This document shows positions 1 to 12,057 of a stretch of DNA of 64,000 nt, one piece after another; position 1 is the first letter of the stretch; each line of letters starts with the position of its first letter. The stretch lies in contig NC_034411.1 of the NCBI RefSeq assembly GCF_002078875.1, positions 31,204,260 through 31,268,259 on the forward strand, read 5' to 3'. The DNA is from Numida meleagris. Lineage: Eukaryota; Chordata; Aves; Galliformes; Numididae. The position numbers and the translations under genes are program-made. Under the pieces are notes generated by a model. That model did not search any database. It saw nothing but the letters and a program-made list of their open reading frames with translations, and was not told the DNA's origin.

Positions 1-384
1 AAGAAGTTTTCACTTAGCAGGCCCCCATGTGAACATTGTCTGCTGGCAAAAGCTTTTGTAATACATAATCCAACACAGACCTCTGCATCAGCAACAAGAT
101 TTAGAAAAGCTGAATTGTTTTTGGTACCAGTGTCAACTGCTCTTCTAGTCTTACTGTTGGCAACACACATACTGATTTCTTGTATGTGGAAAGATGACAG
201 GGAGTGTTTCTAAGAAACCATAAATATGTGGCTGTGCAGATGAGAACTGTTAAGTAGTTGACAGTGAAGTATCAAAAAAAAAAGAAGAAACATATTTTTC
301 TGTCCTATTCAAAAAGACTTCACGCCTATGGCTGAAATGTTCAAGATCTTTTTGAAAAAATGTAGCTTAAGTCCACACGCTTAC
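1..384 (-). other. LTBP1 intron, partial (downstream edge)
   Basis: This is the start of the intron after the exon at 385-507. It is AT-rich, with a short A-rich run near 274-290. Nothing else was recognised. Confidence 0.85.
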
Positions 385-507
385 CTTCACACTGATCTCC
401 AGTATCGGATAGCGCGTAACCCTGGCTACAAACACATCTGAAAGATCCTTCTGTGTTCCTGCAGCGTCCATTGACACATAGTGATCTGTGCTGGCATTCA
501 TCTATAT
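385..507 (-). CDS. LTBP1: LTBP1 exon: calcium-binding EGF 6 seen in this rod
   Basis: This 123-bp class 1-1 exon encodes DIDECQHRSLCVNGRC, RNTEGSFRCVC, then SQGYALSDTGDQCE. It is a complete calcium-binding EGF with the hydroxylation consensus. It corresponds to the human repeat beginning DIDECQHRHLC as I recall it. The acceptor is CACTACAG and the donor GTAAGC. It is the last exon in the window; the array continues below position 1. It is very like the preceding repeat (both have EGSFRC and DQCE), which suggests descent from a local duplication. Confidence 0.96.
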
Positions 508-2633
508 CTGTAGTGGAAGAGACATGGATGACATGACACATCAAAAATAGAGATTACTGAGCAAATAGTGCAAAAACCATCTCAGAACAAAATAGCAAAG
601 CACAGCATCATTATCAAGTACTGCTTCTCTTGATTTTATTTACAAATGCAGACAGCCAATACAGTGCATACAAATGTATGAAACTGCAGATAGAATATTT
701 TCCTCAAAGTGACGGCATTCACTGTTCTCCCCCACATTCTCTCTGTAGTGTCAATATATCCCACAGTGGACATACAAATACACACAGACTCACAAGTGCA
801 TGCACAGACACATTGCTTGAGAGCTGCTTTTGTTGTTCCTCTCTCTGGCAGAGGTAACAAGCCAACCACTCCAGTGAGTCAGCAAAACCCACAAAATACT
901 TTCCAGCCCGCTCACCACCTTTTAACAGGGTGTGGTTTTCAGATGCACACTGACAGGCCATTCCCCTATTAACTTGTACATTGAGGCTCCTTTAAATACT
1001 TGCCTTGTAACAGTAATAATCCTCTAAGTATGGAGAAATGTCTCTTTACTTCCACAACCACTGCTAATCCCTCAGTGCTTCAAGTTCTCATAAACTGGGG
1101 TCAGCCTGGGTTACCAAATGGACTTGAACACTAAGTTTAAATTTTCCTATGAAAAAGTCAAAATAACGGAGGGGAACAGCACTGTGAATTCAGAACATAC
1201 CACGTGCTCTGCATAAGCTAGGAACCTCCTTTCCCTCTCTTATTTATAATTACAGTTTCTTAATAAATGTTTTAAATTTAGAGGCCAGGTTGTTAGTCAC
1301 TTCTAGGATTCAGGCACGGGTGCCTGTTGTTCTGAAAATACTCTATAATTCAAACAGGAAAAAGTTACTCAGAGGTTTTTCTGGTCTGTGTTATGGCTAC
1401 ACAGCCTGATCGATCTCCTTCTTGAGTCACAGTCCCCTGCGACCAGAAAAGTTTTGCATTTAAGTATCACCAAATTCTGTGGGGCTGCACGAAGTATCTG
1501 GGTGCGTGTACAGGCCCTGACTTGAGAAGGGTGCACTTTAAGAAGAGCTGTCTGCACATGCCAGTGTAGCTTGGCAAGGGCTCTTTTCCATGAAAGGCTC
1601 AGAGGAAGCAGTCAAACTTTGTCTACATACTTTCCCCAAAACCGGTCTGCTCTGTGTCCCGGACAGCACATTTAACTCACTCACGCCATGTAACGTACAG
1701 TGATGTTTTGTTTCAAATTTCCTGACGAAGTTAAATGAATGATTATTTAGTTTTATTGTATTATTTTAGCACTCAGAAGTCTGCATGTGTTTGGTGCTAT
1801 GCACAGACACTTGTGTAAAGGGAAAAAAGAAAGAAAAAAGGAAAAGAAAAAAACAATGAACAAGAAACTCAGATTTCTGTGTGCCTCCACAGCTTCTCTG
1901 AGACATTCTCTCAGATTTTCACTTTTGGGGGAGAGGTTGCAAGGAGTCCTAATGCCTGCTCAAGGAGAAAAGGGATATTCGTGGTTAACACATGTACTCT
2001 GTGTTCCCTCTCAGACTTCTCTGCTCTGACATCAGACCTGATTTTGATCCACCAGAGCAGCCGTGAGAGGAATGTCGTATGTGGAAGAAATGCAGGACCC
2101 AACACTCTGAGGTGCAGGTACGGTTATTGGAAATATTACACCACAGTCCCTCTAAGCATGCTGCTCAAAAAGCAGTGATAGCAAAGCAGGCATCAGCTCA
2201 GCATTTAATTGACACTCTTAGGTTCTAAGCCTGGGTTTTTGATCCCCTCCCTGACATGAAAGATAAAAACAAGATGGACAGAAAGGCAAATAAGCAAATG
2301 CCACACTATAAGTTTAAGGCAGCAAAAGCAACAGTCCCCAAATCTCTAAAATGACAGAAATGTCAAGCATTTTGCAGAAACTCCAAATAAGCAATATAAG
2401 TATTATTAAACATTGCTGATTGGCTTTATGACCCCAGATGTTTTATAAGAAATCTCAAAAAATACAGCGTGACGATGGAAGCCATAAAACAGAAATCCAC
2501 ATTCTTCTTACATGTTTGGTTATGTAGTCTCAGTGTTGTACATTTGTTGTGTCTCCATTAAGAGGAAAGCCATTAGATTAAACATTTTCTAAAAATGTGC
2601 AACTTTAAGAATTTTAATCATATGCCTTCCTAC
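508..2633 (-). other. LTBP1 intron
   Basis: This 2126-bp intron separates two EGF exons. A purine-rich A/G run lies near 1819-1856. No repeat family or second gene was recognised; the short open frames have no known domain. Confidence 0.85.
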
Positions 2634-2756
2634 CTTCACACTGATCCTCTGATGCAGAGAGTTTGAAACCTTGGCCACAAATACATCTGAAAGACCCCTC
2701 AATATTTTCACAATGTCCGTTTTCACAGAGATTGCCATACTGACATTCGTTTATAT
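2634..2756 (-). CDS. LTBP1: LTBP1 exon: calcium-binding EGF 5 seen in this rod
   Basis: This 123-bp class 1-1 exon encodes [27 protein letters not shown], then [14 protein letters not shown]. The repeat has full calcium-binding and hydroxylation patterns. It best matches the human repeat DIDECQQGNLCVNGQC as I recall it. The acceptor is ATTCACAG and the donor GTAGGA. Confidence 0.96.
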
Positions 2757-5700
2757 CTGTGAATATAAAGAAAGCATAAATATATTATTAACTTGAGTAC
2801 CACCATATCTCAGGTAGGCTTGGGAAATTATTCAACTTCTGCCAGACCTGAGCTGGCCAGTGCTCTGACACAAACATGTCCACAGTCCACATGACCAAAA
2901 TATTGCTTTCATCCTAGTACTGCAGTTTAGACTAAAAAACTTTTTTTTCCCCCAATATACTATGAATGGTGTGCCAACGTCATTCTTACCTAAATAAAGT
3001 TATTTTTGCCCATAATTTTCCTCACAGTGTCTTAAACTACAGTGACGGTAGTGCAGAGAAGAAGTCAGCAAGTGCTAGCACTTTCATTCTTGCATTACAT
3101 AGACGTACTCTTAGGAAGCATACATGGCTATGATAAAAGCACTGGCAGCTGCCAATACCTTGTAACAGTTACTGCTAATCTTTTGCTATTGCAAGGAACA
3201 GTACAGCAAAATCTCTTGCAGACATAGGTCAAGCTGGCAGGGCTGTGTTTGAAGCTGTTCTCTCTTTTACCTTTTTAAAAACGTGCTCTTGTCAGAGCCC
3301 CCCACCTGCTGCCTCTGCTTGTTTACCCGCTGTTAATATACTGAGGTAAGGGTCTGTGAAAATTCTCCTTGGAACAAGTACAGAAGTCAACCATGTTTCC
3401 TGTTGAGCTTTTGCTGTCTTTTAAAGCTAGGGCAATTTATGTGCAGGAGTTCTCTAATGCATAACTCAAAACTGTATACAAAACACGCGCATGTGAGACA
3501 GTACCACATGATGTTTTTCAAAAGCATTTAAGGGAACTAGGCTCTAAAGGATGTAACTAACACCGAGGAATTTCAAAGGAATTTCTGCAACTTCAAGCAG
3601 ACCCCTTTGGAAGGGTAGTCTGTCTATACAGGCTCTATATAGAATTCTAATGAGCTAAGCCTTTATAACAAAAGTTTTAAACTCCTATGGTTACAGAACA
3701 ACCTTTATTTACAGGGAGACTTGAACTTATTTTTCCCTCGATATTAACTCAGTAGACCACTCTGTTTAGTCAACATGAAAATCACTGTTACTAAAATATT
3801 TTCAGAAATTCCTTCTGAATGCAATTTGTCTAAAGAAAAAACAAACAATAAAGCACAGAGATAAATAAACCCAGCCAGAATTAATTCAGTATTCCAAACT
3901 GATCAGCATTGTCTTTTTCCTAGGGATGACTTTCACTTAAATAAAATGTTAATTTTATTTATTTTGGGTGTTTAGTTAACAGCAAGCAGGTGTCCCTGTT
4001 TTTAATAGAAAAAGCTGTATTTACAGCTCCACTGATGCAGAAAAAAATTAAATCTTATTTGCTTTTATATATCAGAATCATATTACCCTCAAATATCATG
4101 TCTTTTGCCACCACAAAGCACACAAAATCTGTCAATATAAAGTAAAATCACTGATTGAGGGACTTGAGCTATTTAGGCAGCTGAAGCAAAGGGAGAGCAG
4201 AAAAAAGATTAAAAGTTTGAATTCATCATCATAGCTATTATTTATTGTGAATTTCTGCAGAAACTATTTTCCTCAGATTTATTTGTTATTTGTGGCTCTT
4301 CACGCAGTACTGGACATTTGGAATTCTGACAATGCCCATCTGTCCTCAGACACAAAGGAAATCACCACTGTTACCTATATTTCAAATCATCTATAATTCT
4401 TTTTTTCCCCTCACTTGAGCCTTTGTAACGCTTTGTTGCTGTCTGGCTAAGAAGACAAGACAACTGCATAGGTCCACAGGTCCTCTGCTATAGCAGTTCA
4501 GTAGGCAGTACTACTACTACTCTTCTGCAAGACGAATTTTGAAATTCCTAACATTTCAAAATGATCTCACTGAACAAAAAACAAACTTTGTAAATGACTT
4601 GAATGGGGGACTTGAAGTTATACTATGGAAGTTTGCGGATGACAGTACGTTGGTAAGAGCTGTTGACTCCCTTGAGAGCAGAGAAGCCCTGCAGAGAGAT
4701 ACTTACAAACTGGAGGACTGAGCAACCACCGCCTGCATGAAGTTGGACAAGAGCAAGTGCCAGATCCTGCAGCTTGGACCAAGTAACCCTTGATGTAAGA
4801 AGCTGGAGAGCAGCCCTGTGGAAAGGGATCTGAGGATTCTCACTGGTGGCAAGCTGAACATGAGCCAGCAGTGTGCCTTGTCAGCCCAAAGGGCCAACTG
4901 CATCCTGGGTGCCCCAGGCTCAGCACTGCCACCGGGAAAAGGGAGGGGCTATCCCACTCTGCTCTGTGCGGCCTCACCTCCAGCACTGGGTGCTGTTTTA
5001 GGTGCCACAATGCAAGAAGGACATAAACCTATTAGAGAGCGTCCAAAGGACGGCTACTCAGATGGTGAAGGGTCTGAAGAAGGAGATGTCTGAGGAGCAG
5101 CTGAGGACCCTGGGTTTGCTCAGCCCAGAGCAGAGCAGCTGAGGGGAGGCCTCATGGCAGCTGCAGCTCCTCACAGGGAGCGGAGGGGCAGCGCTGAGCT
5201 CTGCTCTCTGGAGACAGCGACAGGGCCCGAGGGAACAGCATGGAGCTGTGTCAGGGGATGGGCAGGGGTTAGATTCTGCACCAGAAAGTGGTCAGGCATG
5301 GAACAGCCTGCCCAGGGCAGTGGGCATGGCCCTGAGCTGCTGGAGTTCAAGGAGTGTTTGGACAATGCTCTCAGACTTATGGTCTGATTTTTGTGTGGTT
5401 CTGTGTTGGTCTCAGTAACCCTTGTAATTATCTTCCAACTCAGGATAATCTATGATTCTATAATTTAATCCTGTTAGAACACAGAGAACCTAACTCAGTA
5501 GTCCAGTATTTTTCAAGACAGTTGAAAGTCAAACTTGCTTCTTACAGATAACAACACACTGTACTGTACTCTAGACTCTGATACTATTCATTTTCATTAT
5601 ATATCATGATACATCACTTTATTTCAAAGTACAAATTTGGAGAGAGAATTATTTAAAAAAAAAAAACAACAGTGATTGCAATTGAACTTAAAAAAAAAAT

Positions 5701-7281
5701 TCAAATAGTCCCTGTACAACAGAAACACATGATGCAACCTAGGGAGGCAGGGTGTGCTTATTTTTAATCTCTTCCAATATGCATCTCATGTTGCATTGGT
5801 CCCAGCTGAACTGCAGTTAAATATATTCTACACAGGTCTGAAGTGAATTGATAGACTTGCCTTTATTAAACAACAGATATGTTCCTGGTTTTAAATCTTG
5901 GAAGGTTAAAATATAAATAGCATTAAAGAACTCTAGAATTGTTATGTTATGCTTTCTAGGACATCAAGTGCTGGCAGAGGAATGAGCTGAGGCAAATAAA
6001 TCAAAATTTGTGAAAACAGCTCTGAGAAAAATCAGCAGAGCTTCAACTGATCTGAACTAACACTAGGAACAACTACATTTATGGAACAATGGGCTTAAAT
6101 ACCCATCACAGATATCTTGGCAAATGTTTTCCTTCGCAGTGTATTTAAATGGTACCATATTGCAAAGCAGTAAGATAAACTATCTGCATTACATTTCCTA
6201 AAATGTATATAGTTCATCTCCAACATGATGTAAGTCTAGGATAAATAGAAAACAAAGACTGATCACATCACAAATGATGTGAGATGTCTAGGCTTAGAAC
6301 ATTCCATAAAACAAAGGAAAAAAGGAAGTTATAATACAGTAATAAAAGGAAAAGAAGTATCTGCATCTAAGACTTATTCCCTAAATAAGTTTGTTTGTAA
6401 ATCTGACCAGTGCAGTGAGTTCTTATCACTCATTCTACTCCTACTAATCTGGCTAGTAAGAACGAAATAAGTGAAAAGTACGTCATCACATTTTCAACCA
6501 GGTACTTTTCATGTAGGTATAGATACCAAACGTCTGGTACACCGAGCTAGGACATCTTTCACAATGGAAGTCAACTCCAAGTTTCCAGTAGCACCACAGA
6601 GAAATGGCCCTTAAAACTGAAAGATTTTATTTCTTTTTGCACAATGCATAAACTTACTCTCATACTTCTACCTCAAATAACTAAAATTCATTCGAAAAAA
6701 AAAATCTAATAATTAAAACAAATAGACAAAAATATGCGAGAAATTTGTCCTAAAAAGCTAACTTAGAGCAAGACATGATGTTAAAAGATCTGCTGAATAA
6801 TACAAGATTTGCTGGAAGTATGTATAATGAAGATATCAGTAATATGATTCATGAACAAACTCCCATACTCTACAGAAAAACCCGCCAGACACAGTGATGT
6901 GTCAGTACTCTCATGATTTTTTAATTTGTTGAATACCTCCAATCAATAGCTTACTAGTATTTTGCCAGTAATAAATCCCTTACAGTTATATATTTTTATT
7001 TCAGTAATATTGTTTTGTAATGACAATTGTATGGTTTTCAGTCCAGTCTTTTCATTTATCTACATTAAAACAAGATTTCCTTGTATCTCCCGTGTCTGAG
7101 AACTTAAAACTTATTTCAAAAAATCGTATTCTCAACTATTATCAGATGAAATGGGGACAGACATCACAATGCTGTCATCAGGTTTTAGCATTTATGGAAT
7201 AAGAAATACAGCATTACCAAACAAGAATCATAACCAGAGACAGAAACCAGACAGAAACCAGATAACCAGTACTGAACATAC
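2757..7281 (-). other. LTBP1 intron with CR1 insertion
   Basis: This 4525-bp intron lies where I expected an additional EGF exon from the human gene. I searched by eye on the minus strand for a D-x-D-E-C start and a G-S-Y/F-x-C-x-C core and found none. It contains the longest CR1 of the window, on the opposite strand to the gene (4590-5462). The remainder is AT-rich and unrecognised. Confidence 0.8.
4590..5462 (+). mobile_element. CR1 LINE, 3' part with reverse-transcriptase remnant
   Basis: This is the longest CR1 in the window and is opposite in direction to LTBP1. On the plus strand, broken frames give a reverse-transcriptase remnant with the FADD catalytic motif (about 4632-4643), followed by DSLESREALQRD and, after frameshifts, LNMSQQCALSAQRANCILG. 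The frame stops at 4719-4721, where CR1 proteins usually have a tryptophan after KLED; a single TGG to TGA change would explain it. The 3' end runs through the hallmark region near 5340-5390 and terminates in the short ATTCTATA-type tail. It is 5'-truncated like most CR1 copies, GC-rich against its surroundings, and not functional. Confidence 0.9.
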
Positions 7282-7401
7282 CATGGCATTGTCCATTCCA
7301 GCCTCTGAATCCCACTCTGCAGGGTATGCACTGATAAGAGCCAGGAGCATTAATACACTGTGCATCTGGACAAGTAGTTGGGGTCATGCATTCATCAATG
7401 T
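7282..7401 (-). CDS. LTBP1: LTBP1 exon: calcium-binding EGF 4 of the rod
   Basis: This 120-bp class 1-1 exon encodes DIDECMTPTTCPDAQC, INAPGSYQCIPC, then RVGFRGWNGQCH. All six cysteines are present, with CIPC spacing between cysteines 4 and 5. The acceptor ends TTTTGAAG, with A at -3 instead of a pyrimidine. The donor is GTATGT. The human repeat that I recall following this one has no visible counterpart downstream; the next exon found, 4.5 kb away, matches the repeat after that. Confidence 0.95.
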
Positions 7402-10400
7402 CTTCAAAAGAGAATACAGAAGGAAATACAGGTCAAAATCATAACAGAACACTGAACAATAAGCTAATAAGGTTATTCTGACTGTGTTAATTTTATACTC
7501 ATAAATTTAAAGAGTTGTGTACTTTCTGTAAGATACCCAGGAAGGTACAAGTAGGAACAGTTTTAGACCAGTGAAGAGGCATTGCTGAGATATAAACTGG
7601 TTCATAGTGCATGCAACAATCTGAATTCTCTATTATACTGCAATTCCCTGGCAGGTCCTGCACAGCATACAGATCAGATTACTGGCTTAAATAGGAATGA
7701 ATTCCTTTGTTTATGTTCATCGTCTATTACTGAAATGTCTTGAGGTACCTCCTATCATCAGTCTCAGGAAACTCTGGAAGTGCACTGGCGTGACCAACTG
7801 TAACTGGCTTTTCAAAGCAAAAAAGAGAATTTGGTATTCGTAATTTACTCATGACAAAGCAAGACATAGATTCTGAAAAACTCAAGTATTTGCGGCTAAG
7901 CTCTGAGCAGCTACTAATAACTTCTTATTCTGCATCAGAAAAACCCACAATACATGAAGCATATGCAATCTAATAGAGACTGCATGCAAAAACTGACATT
8001 CAAAGACGTTTTGCTGTCCAGTGACTAATGGCTAGATGATCAAATTCAAATTACATGAGCAGCCTCAATCCAGCCTGCTCTCATACCTGAGTATTATTTT
8101 ATGATATGGTCTAATTATACAACAGTAATCTTTCCTACTGAAGACTTGCTTCACGCAGTGCACAGAACCAATGAAATTCAGACTGAGTTAGAGATAACTT
8201 ATACTATCTCCTGAAGCAACTGTCCCTTCCCTGCTCTAAGCCTTCTATTTGTTGCACTTTCTGCAATTAAGGACTTCTACTCCCACCATAGATAGTGTAA
8301 GGGTGGCAATTTACTCCTAGTTCTTAGAAGCTAGAAGAAGCTTACAGAGGGAAAACTGCCTCCAGCACCTGTACCTTAATTGGACAGTGCTCCAACCTCC
8401 AGAGAATTTGACATTCTGCCTCCAAAGTAGTCTGATTCGCACACACTGGTTGTGGGCAAATCACATTTTTTTCATAGAATCATGACTGTCCAACAGAGTA
8501 CTTTCTCATAAAAACAGCAACAGACCTCTTAAGCCTTTAAGTTTCAGACCTGCAAATGCTTCTCAGTGAAACAGCTGTGATTATTTAATTTTAACAAACT
8601 ACCTTCCTCTGAAACCTGCTCTCAGAACTGCCTGGACTGTATTCACCTTCAAAACACACAACAGGAATAATGTATTTGGTACAGATTTTTTTCTGCCAAA
8701 ATGAAGTATAAATGCTGTAAAGCTTTAAGAAAATCACAAGATTTTCGTAGAATCATAAAGGTTGGAAAAGACCTCTACAACTGTCTAGCCCAGCAGTCCA
8801 GCAACCACCAATGCTGTCCCCTAAACCATGTCCCTAGGTACCGCATCTACCCTTTCCTTAACACCTACCTCCAGGGATGGTAACTCCACCATCTCCCTGG
8901 GCAGCCTGTTCCAATGCCTCACAACTCTTTCTGAGAAGAAATTCTTAATATGCAACCTGAACCTCCCCTGGCACAACTTGAGGCCATCACCTCTCATCCT
9001 ATTGCTGTACCCGAGAGAAGAGGCCAACACCAGCCTCACCACAACCTTCTTTCGGGGAGTTGTCAAGAGTGAAAAGGTCTTTCCCTGAGCCTCCTCTTCT
9101 CCAGACTGAATAAATCCTGTTCTCCCAGCTATTCCCTATAAGACTTGTGCTTCAGACCCCTCACAGCTTCATTGCCCTTTTCTAGACACAATCCAGGGCC
9201 TCAGACTCTTTCTAGTCGTGAGGGGCCCAGTTCTGAATACAGTAATCGAGGTGCAGCCTCACCTCTAAGTTTTTTATAGGAATACTTACTTGTTTGCAGT
9301 GATGTTCCACTATGCGTGTAACACTACTCCATGAACAGTGAGCTCAGCAAGAAGAACATACACACAATCTGTGTCTCCCAGCTGGACCCACAATGCTGTT
9401 TGTGTGCATCTAGCTTGAAGGCAGAATTCAGATAGGGCAAGGAAGTATAAATGAACTGCATGTATTATGTGCAGCTTAGAGGATTTTTGCTTTTGTTTTT
9501 GAAGTGAGGAGGAGGTAGAAAGGAGTTATTTGTGGAATTCGAAATTTGTCAGTAGGCTGACTAAAACGTGTAGGTGTAATGACATGGCAAAATGATTCCC
9601 TGAATGTGTCATTTCCTTGGTTTGATGGATTTAGCGTAGGAAGGATTTTCCCCAAAGTAACCTTAAGTAACTTCTAGCAGAAAACATCATTTTGGAGATT
9701 ACATATTATTACACTATGACACTACTTAAAATACACGTTAATAAGAAATCTGATGCACTGTGATATTATGATATTTTAGTCTATTTTAGTCACAGAGATT
9801 CCCTACTGACAGAGAAGATTTGGAAAAACAGTTGTAAGAGCAGTGTGTGAAGTTTTATTAAATAGAAAAAAAAACTGTCTGAATAGAAAAAGGAATGTCT
9901 TAGTAATGCTCAGAGCAGCAAATATGTCCACAGCAACTTTATGTTGCTTATCTGCTAGGCAACCTAATACGGTAAAAATTTTATTGTCATTGGTAACTTA
10001 GAATAAAGGATGAACAAAAACTACATTAAAATGAAACAGCTGCCTGTGGTTTTTAGTTCTCAATTTGTGCTGAAAGTGAAAAGAAAGGAAAAAAAGAGCA
10101 ACAAAAAATGCAAAAATGTCACAATGGAAAATAATGCAAGATTCAGATGTCCTAGGATCTCCTGCAACATAAAATATCTGCTAGTTATGCATTTCCAAAC
10201 TAATAAAAAAATATAGCCATCATTTGTTACCCAATCTTTTTGGAAACAAGAACTTTTATAGTTAGAGGATTCCATGGCAAGTGCTGCTAAAAAATATCTA
10301 TCCTGAGATGAAACAGTATAAGCCATTCCAGATTTTGTCCATATTGGGGGAATTCCTTTGCAGCATCTTAAATCTAGATAAGAGAAATTGAACTGCAGTT

Positions 10401-11077
10401 GCAGACATCAAATAACTGAAAAGGTTTCTTGCTTAAGCTTGCTCCCTCTGAGAATTCTCCCTTTGCAGATCACACCTCAGTGCCAAGCCTGCCTTGAGCA
10501 GCAGGCAGTGATAATCTTTTCAAACAGCAGTAACATTTGGAATTTGCTGTGATATGAAGAACTTGTAACTTAACTTAATTGTCCAGGACATATTGCAAGA
10601 TAGTACAATCAATGCTCTTTTGAACCTTCTGCCATTTTTAGCTGCTGTACAGGAGGGAATTAAATGACCTGAAGGCAAACTAAATGTGAGAGAAATCCAG
10701 CAGTAAGTCTAAATGTAAGAAATCACCTGTGGAAGTAAGCACAGAGTAGAATGGGAGAAAGGAACTCTGAACACAAACAGATAAAATACTACTGTGCCAA
10801 GACATCTGAAAACAAATTGCAAATGGAAAGTGAAATGAATTAAAAGAAATATCAGGTAGAAAAATAATAAACATGCAAAAATTTCTGTGGAGTTATTTTA
10901 ATATTTCTATACAATTGCCAGCTTTCTTTAAAAATAACTAGATGTAAAGTTTGCTGTTGAAATCAGAAACAGCAGTCGATAGGGAAACAGTCAACATGAA
11001 CAAATGTCTCCTCCCACTGCATTCGTTTAGCTTGGCAACCATTACTGTGTTACTACTGGTGAAGAGTCCAAACTTAC
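7402..11077 (-). other. LTBP1 intron with CR1 fragment
   Basis: This 3676-bp intron carries a minus-strand CR1 3' fragment at 8744-9262. The rest is AT-rich and unrecognised. Confidence 0.85.
8744..9262 (-). mobile_element. CR1 LINE 3' fragment
   Basis: This is a minus-strand CR1 3' end. Reading from high to low coordinates it encodes a degraded C-terminal tail including [10 protein letters not shown], then [14 protein letters not shown], the signature of the CR1 ORF2 end. It finishes with the tail whose complement (TAGAATCATAAAGG) begins the fragment on the plus strand. It is 5'-truncated and intronic, in the same direction as LTBP1. Confidence 0.9.
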
Positions 11078-11200
11078 CTTCACATTCACCTCTCCTGTTC
11101 ATTTGGTACCCACTGTCACAATATTCACATCTATATGAGCCAACAGTATTTATACAGAAGCCTTCCCCACAAGTATGAGGTCGTGAACATTCATCAAAAT
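11078..11200 (-). CDS. LTBP1: LTBP1 exon: calcium-binding EGF 3 of the rod
   Basis: This 123-bp class 1-1 exon encodes DFDECSRPHTCGEGFC, INTVGSYRCEYC and a sixth cysteine at GEC. It has the calcium ligands, but two residues between cysteines 4 and 5 (CEYC) instead of one, so the usual beta-hydroxylation consensus is not met exactly. The same spacing occurs in the next repeat and, as I recall, in mammalian LTBP1, so it is an inherited subtype feature rather than damage. The acceptor is TCTGCAG and the donor GTAAGT. Confidence 0.96.
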
Positions 11201-11931
11201 CTGCAGAGGTGAAAAAGAGACATTAAGAGAAATTCTGCTCCACCGTGAAATTACCAAATGCTTGCATCACCCCTAAACCCTGCTATAAATAAACATCAGT
11301 AAATAAGCTCAGATTTTCAAGCTGTTTCCAAGTCACAGCCCTCAAGTGCTTTTTTTGGAGCAGTTTTGTCTTTACCTCATCAGTTGTAATCAAAGAGAGA
11401 ATAAGATCTAGAAACAGCCAGGTGGTAAGAAGAGGCAGTGACCAGCCCTATGGTTGCAAATACATTGCTTGTCACTGGGTGCGCCTTATGCTCAAGGCAG
11501 CACTAACCTAAGGAAGAACACAGCCCCTCCATCTGCTTCTGTTACTCTGCAAAATCCTTGGATGTTTGCAGTTACATCTAGAAATATGGATGTTACAACT
11601 GCTAGTGATGGAAAGAGTTGTGAATCTTTTCATTTCCCACCTCGTAAGGTGCCTGTACTAAATGGTAGTTTTCCTAAATAAATATGATACTGAATAAATT
11701 CTTTCTTTTTTTTTTTCAGCAGCGGATCAGTAGGAGAAACCACTCAAATACTCTCCACAATACCTGGTGAGGGACAGTTAAAAATACTTCTGGACACCAG
11801 ACCACTACCAATGACATTGAGGAAAAAAGGTGAAAGGAGATTTCAGGGAGGTTTAGGTAAGTTTCTTGATTCATTTTCGTATTTTATCTTTTTTTTTTTT
11901 TTTTTTTTTTATAAAGGAGAGCAGTAACTAC
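11201..11931 (-). other. LTBP1 intron with A22/T22 tract
   Basis: This 731-bp intron has a run of 22 T on the plus strand (11889-11910), so 22 A in the transcript, close to the 5' splice site. A shorter T run lies near 11701-11718. Confidence 0.85.
11889..11910. repeat. T22 homopolymer
   Basis: Twenty-two T on the plus strand, so A22 in the LTBP1 transcript, ending 20 bases from the donor of the exon at 11932-12057. Confidence 0.95.
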
Positions 11932-12057
11932 CAATGCAGTCAGTTCCATCTTCACTGGCCATGAATCCCGCTTGGCAAATACACAGGAAACTTCCTTCAG
12001 TATTTTCACAGCGTCCAAGGGAACAGAGATGAGGAGTCTGATTACACTCATTAATAT
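11932..12057 (-). CDS. LTBP1: LTBP1 exon: calcium-binding EGF 2 of the rod
   Basis: This 126-bp class 1-1 exon encodes DINECNQTPHLCSLGRC, ENTEGSFLCIC and a sixth cysteine at TDC, with all calcium-site and hydroxylation positions intact. An NQT sequon follows the first cysteine, although the Pro after it lowers the chance of glycosylation. I do not recall this sequon in the human repeat. The acceptor is TTTGTAG. The donor GTAGTT is the poorest in the window, and on the transcript it is followed 20 bases later by a run of 22 A (plus-strand T run 11889-11910). Confidence 0.96.

Noticed and set aside
4539..5387. Plus-strand open frames with FADD and related motifs
   Set aside because: They are fragments of the CR1 reverse transcriptase interrupted by a stop and frameshifts, not a host gene.
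8476..8490. TTCATAGAATCATGAC, resembling a CR1 tail
   Set aside because: No CR1 body follows on either side; the match is too short to call.
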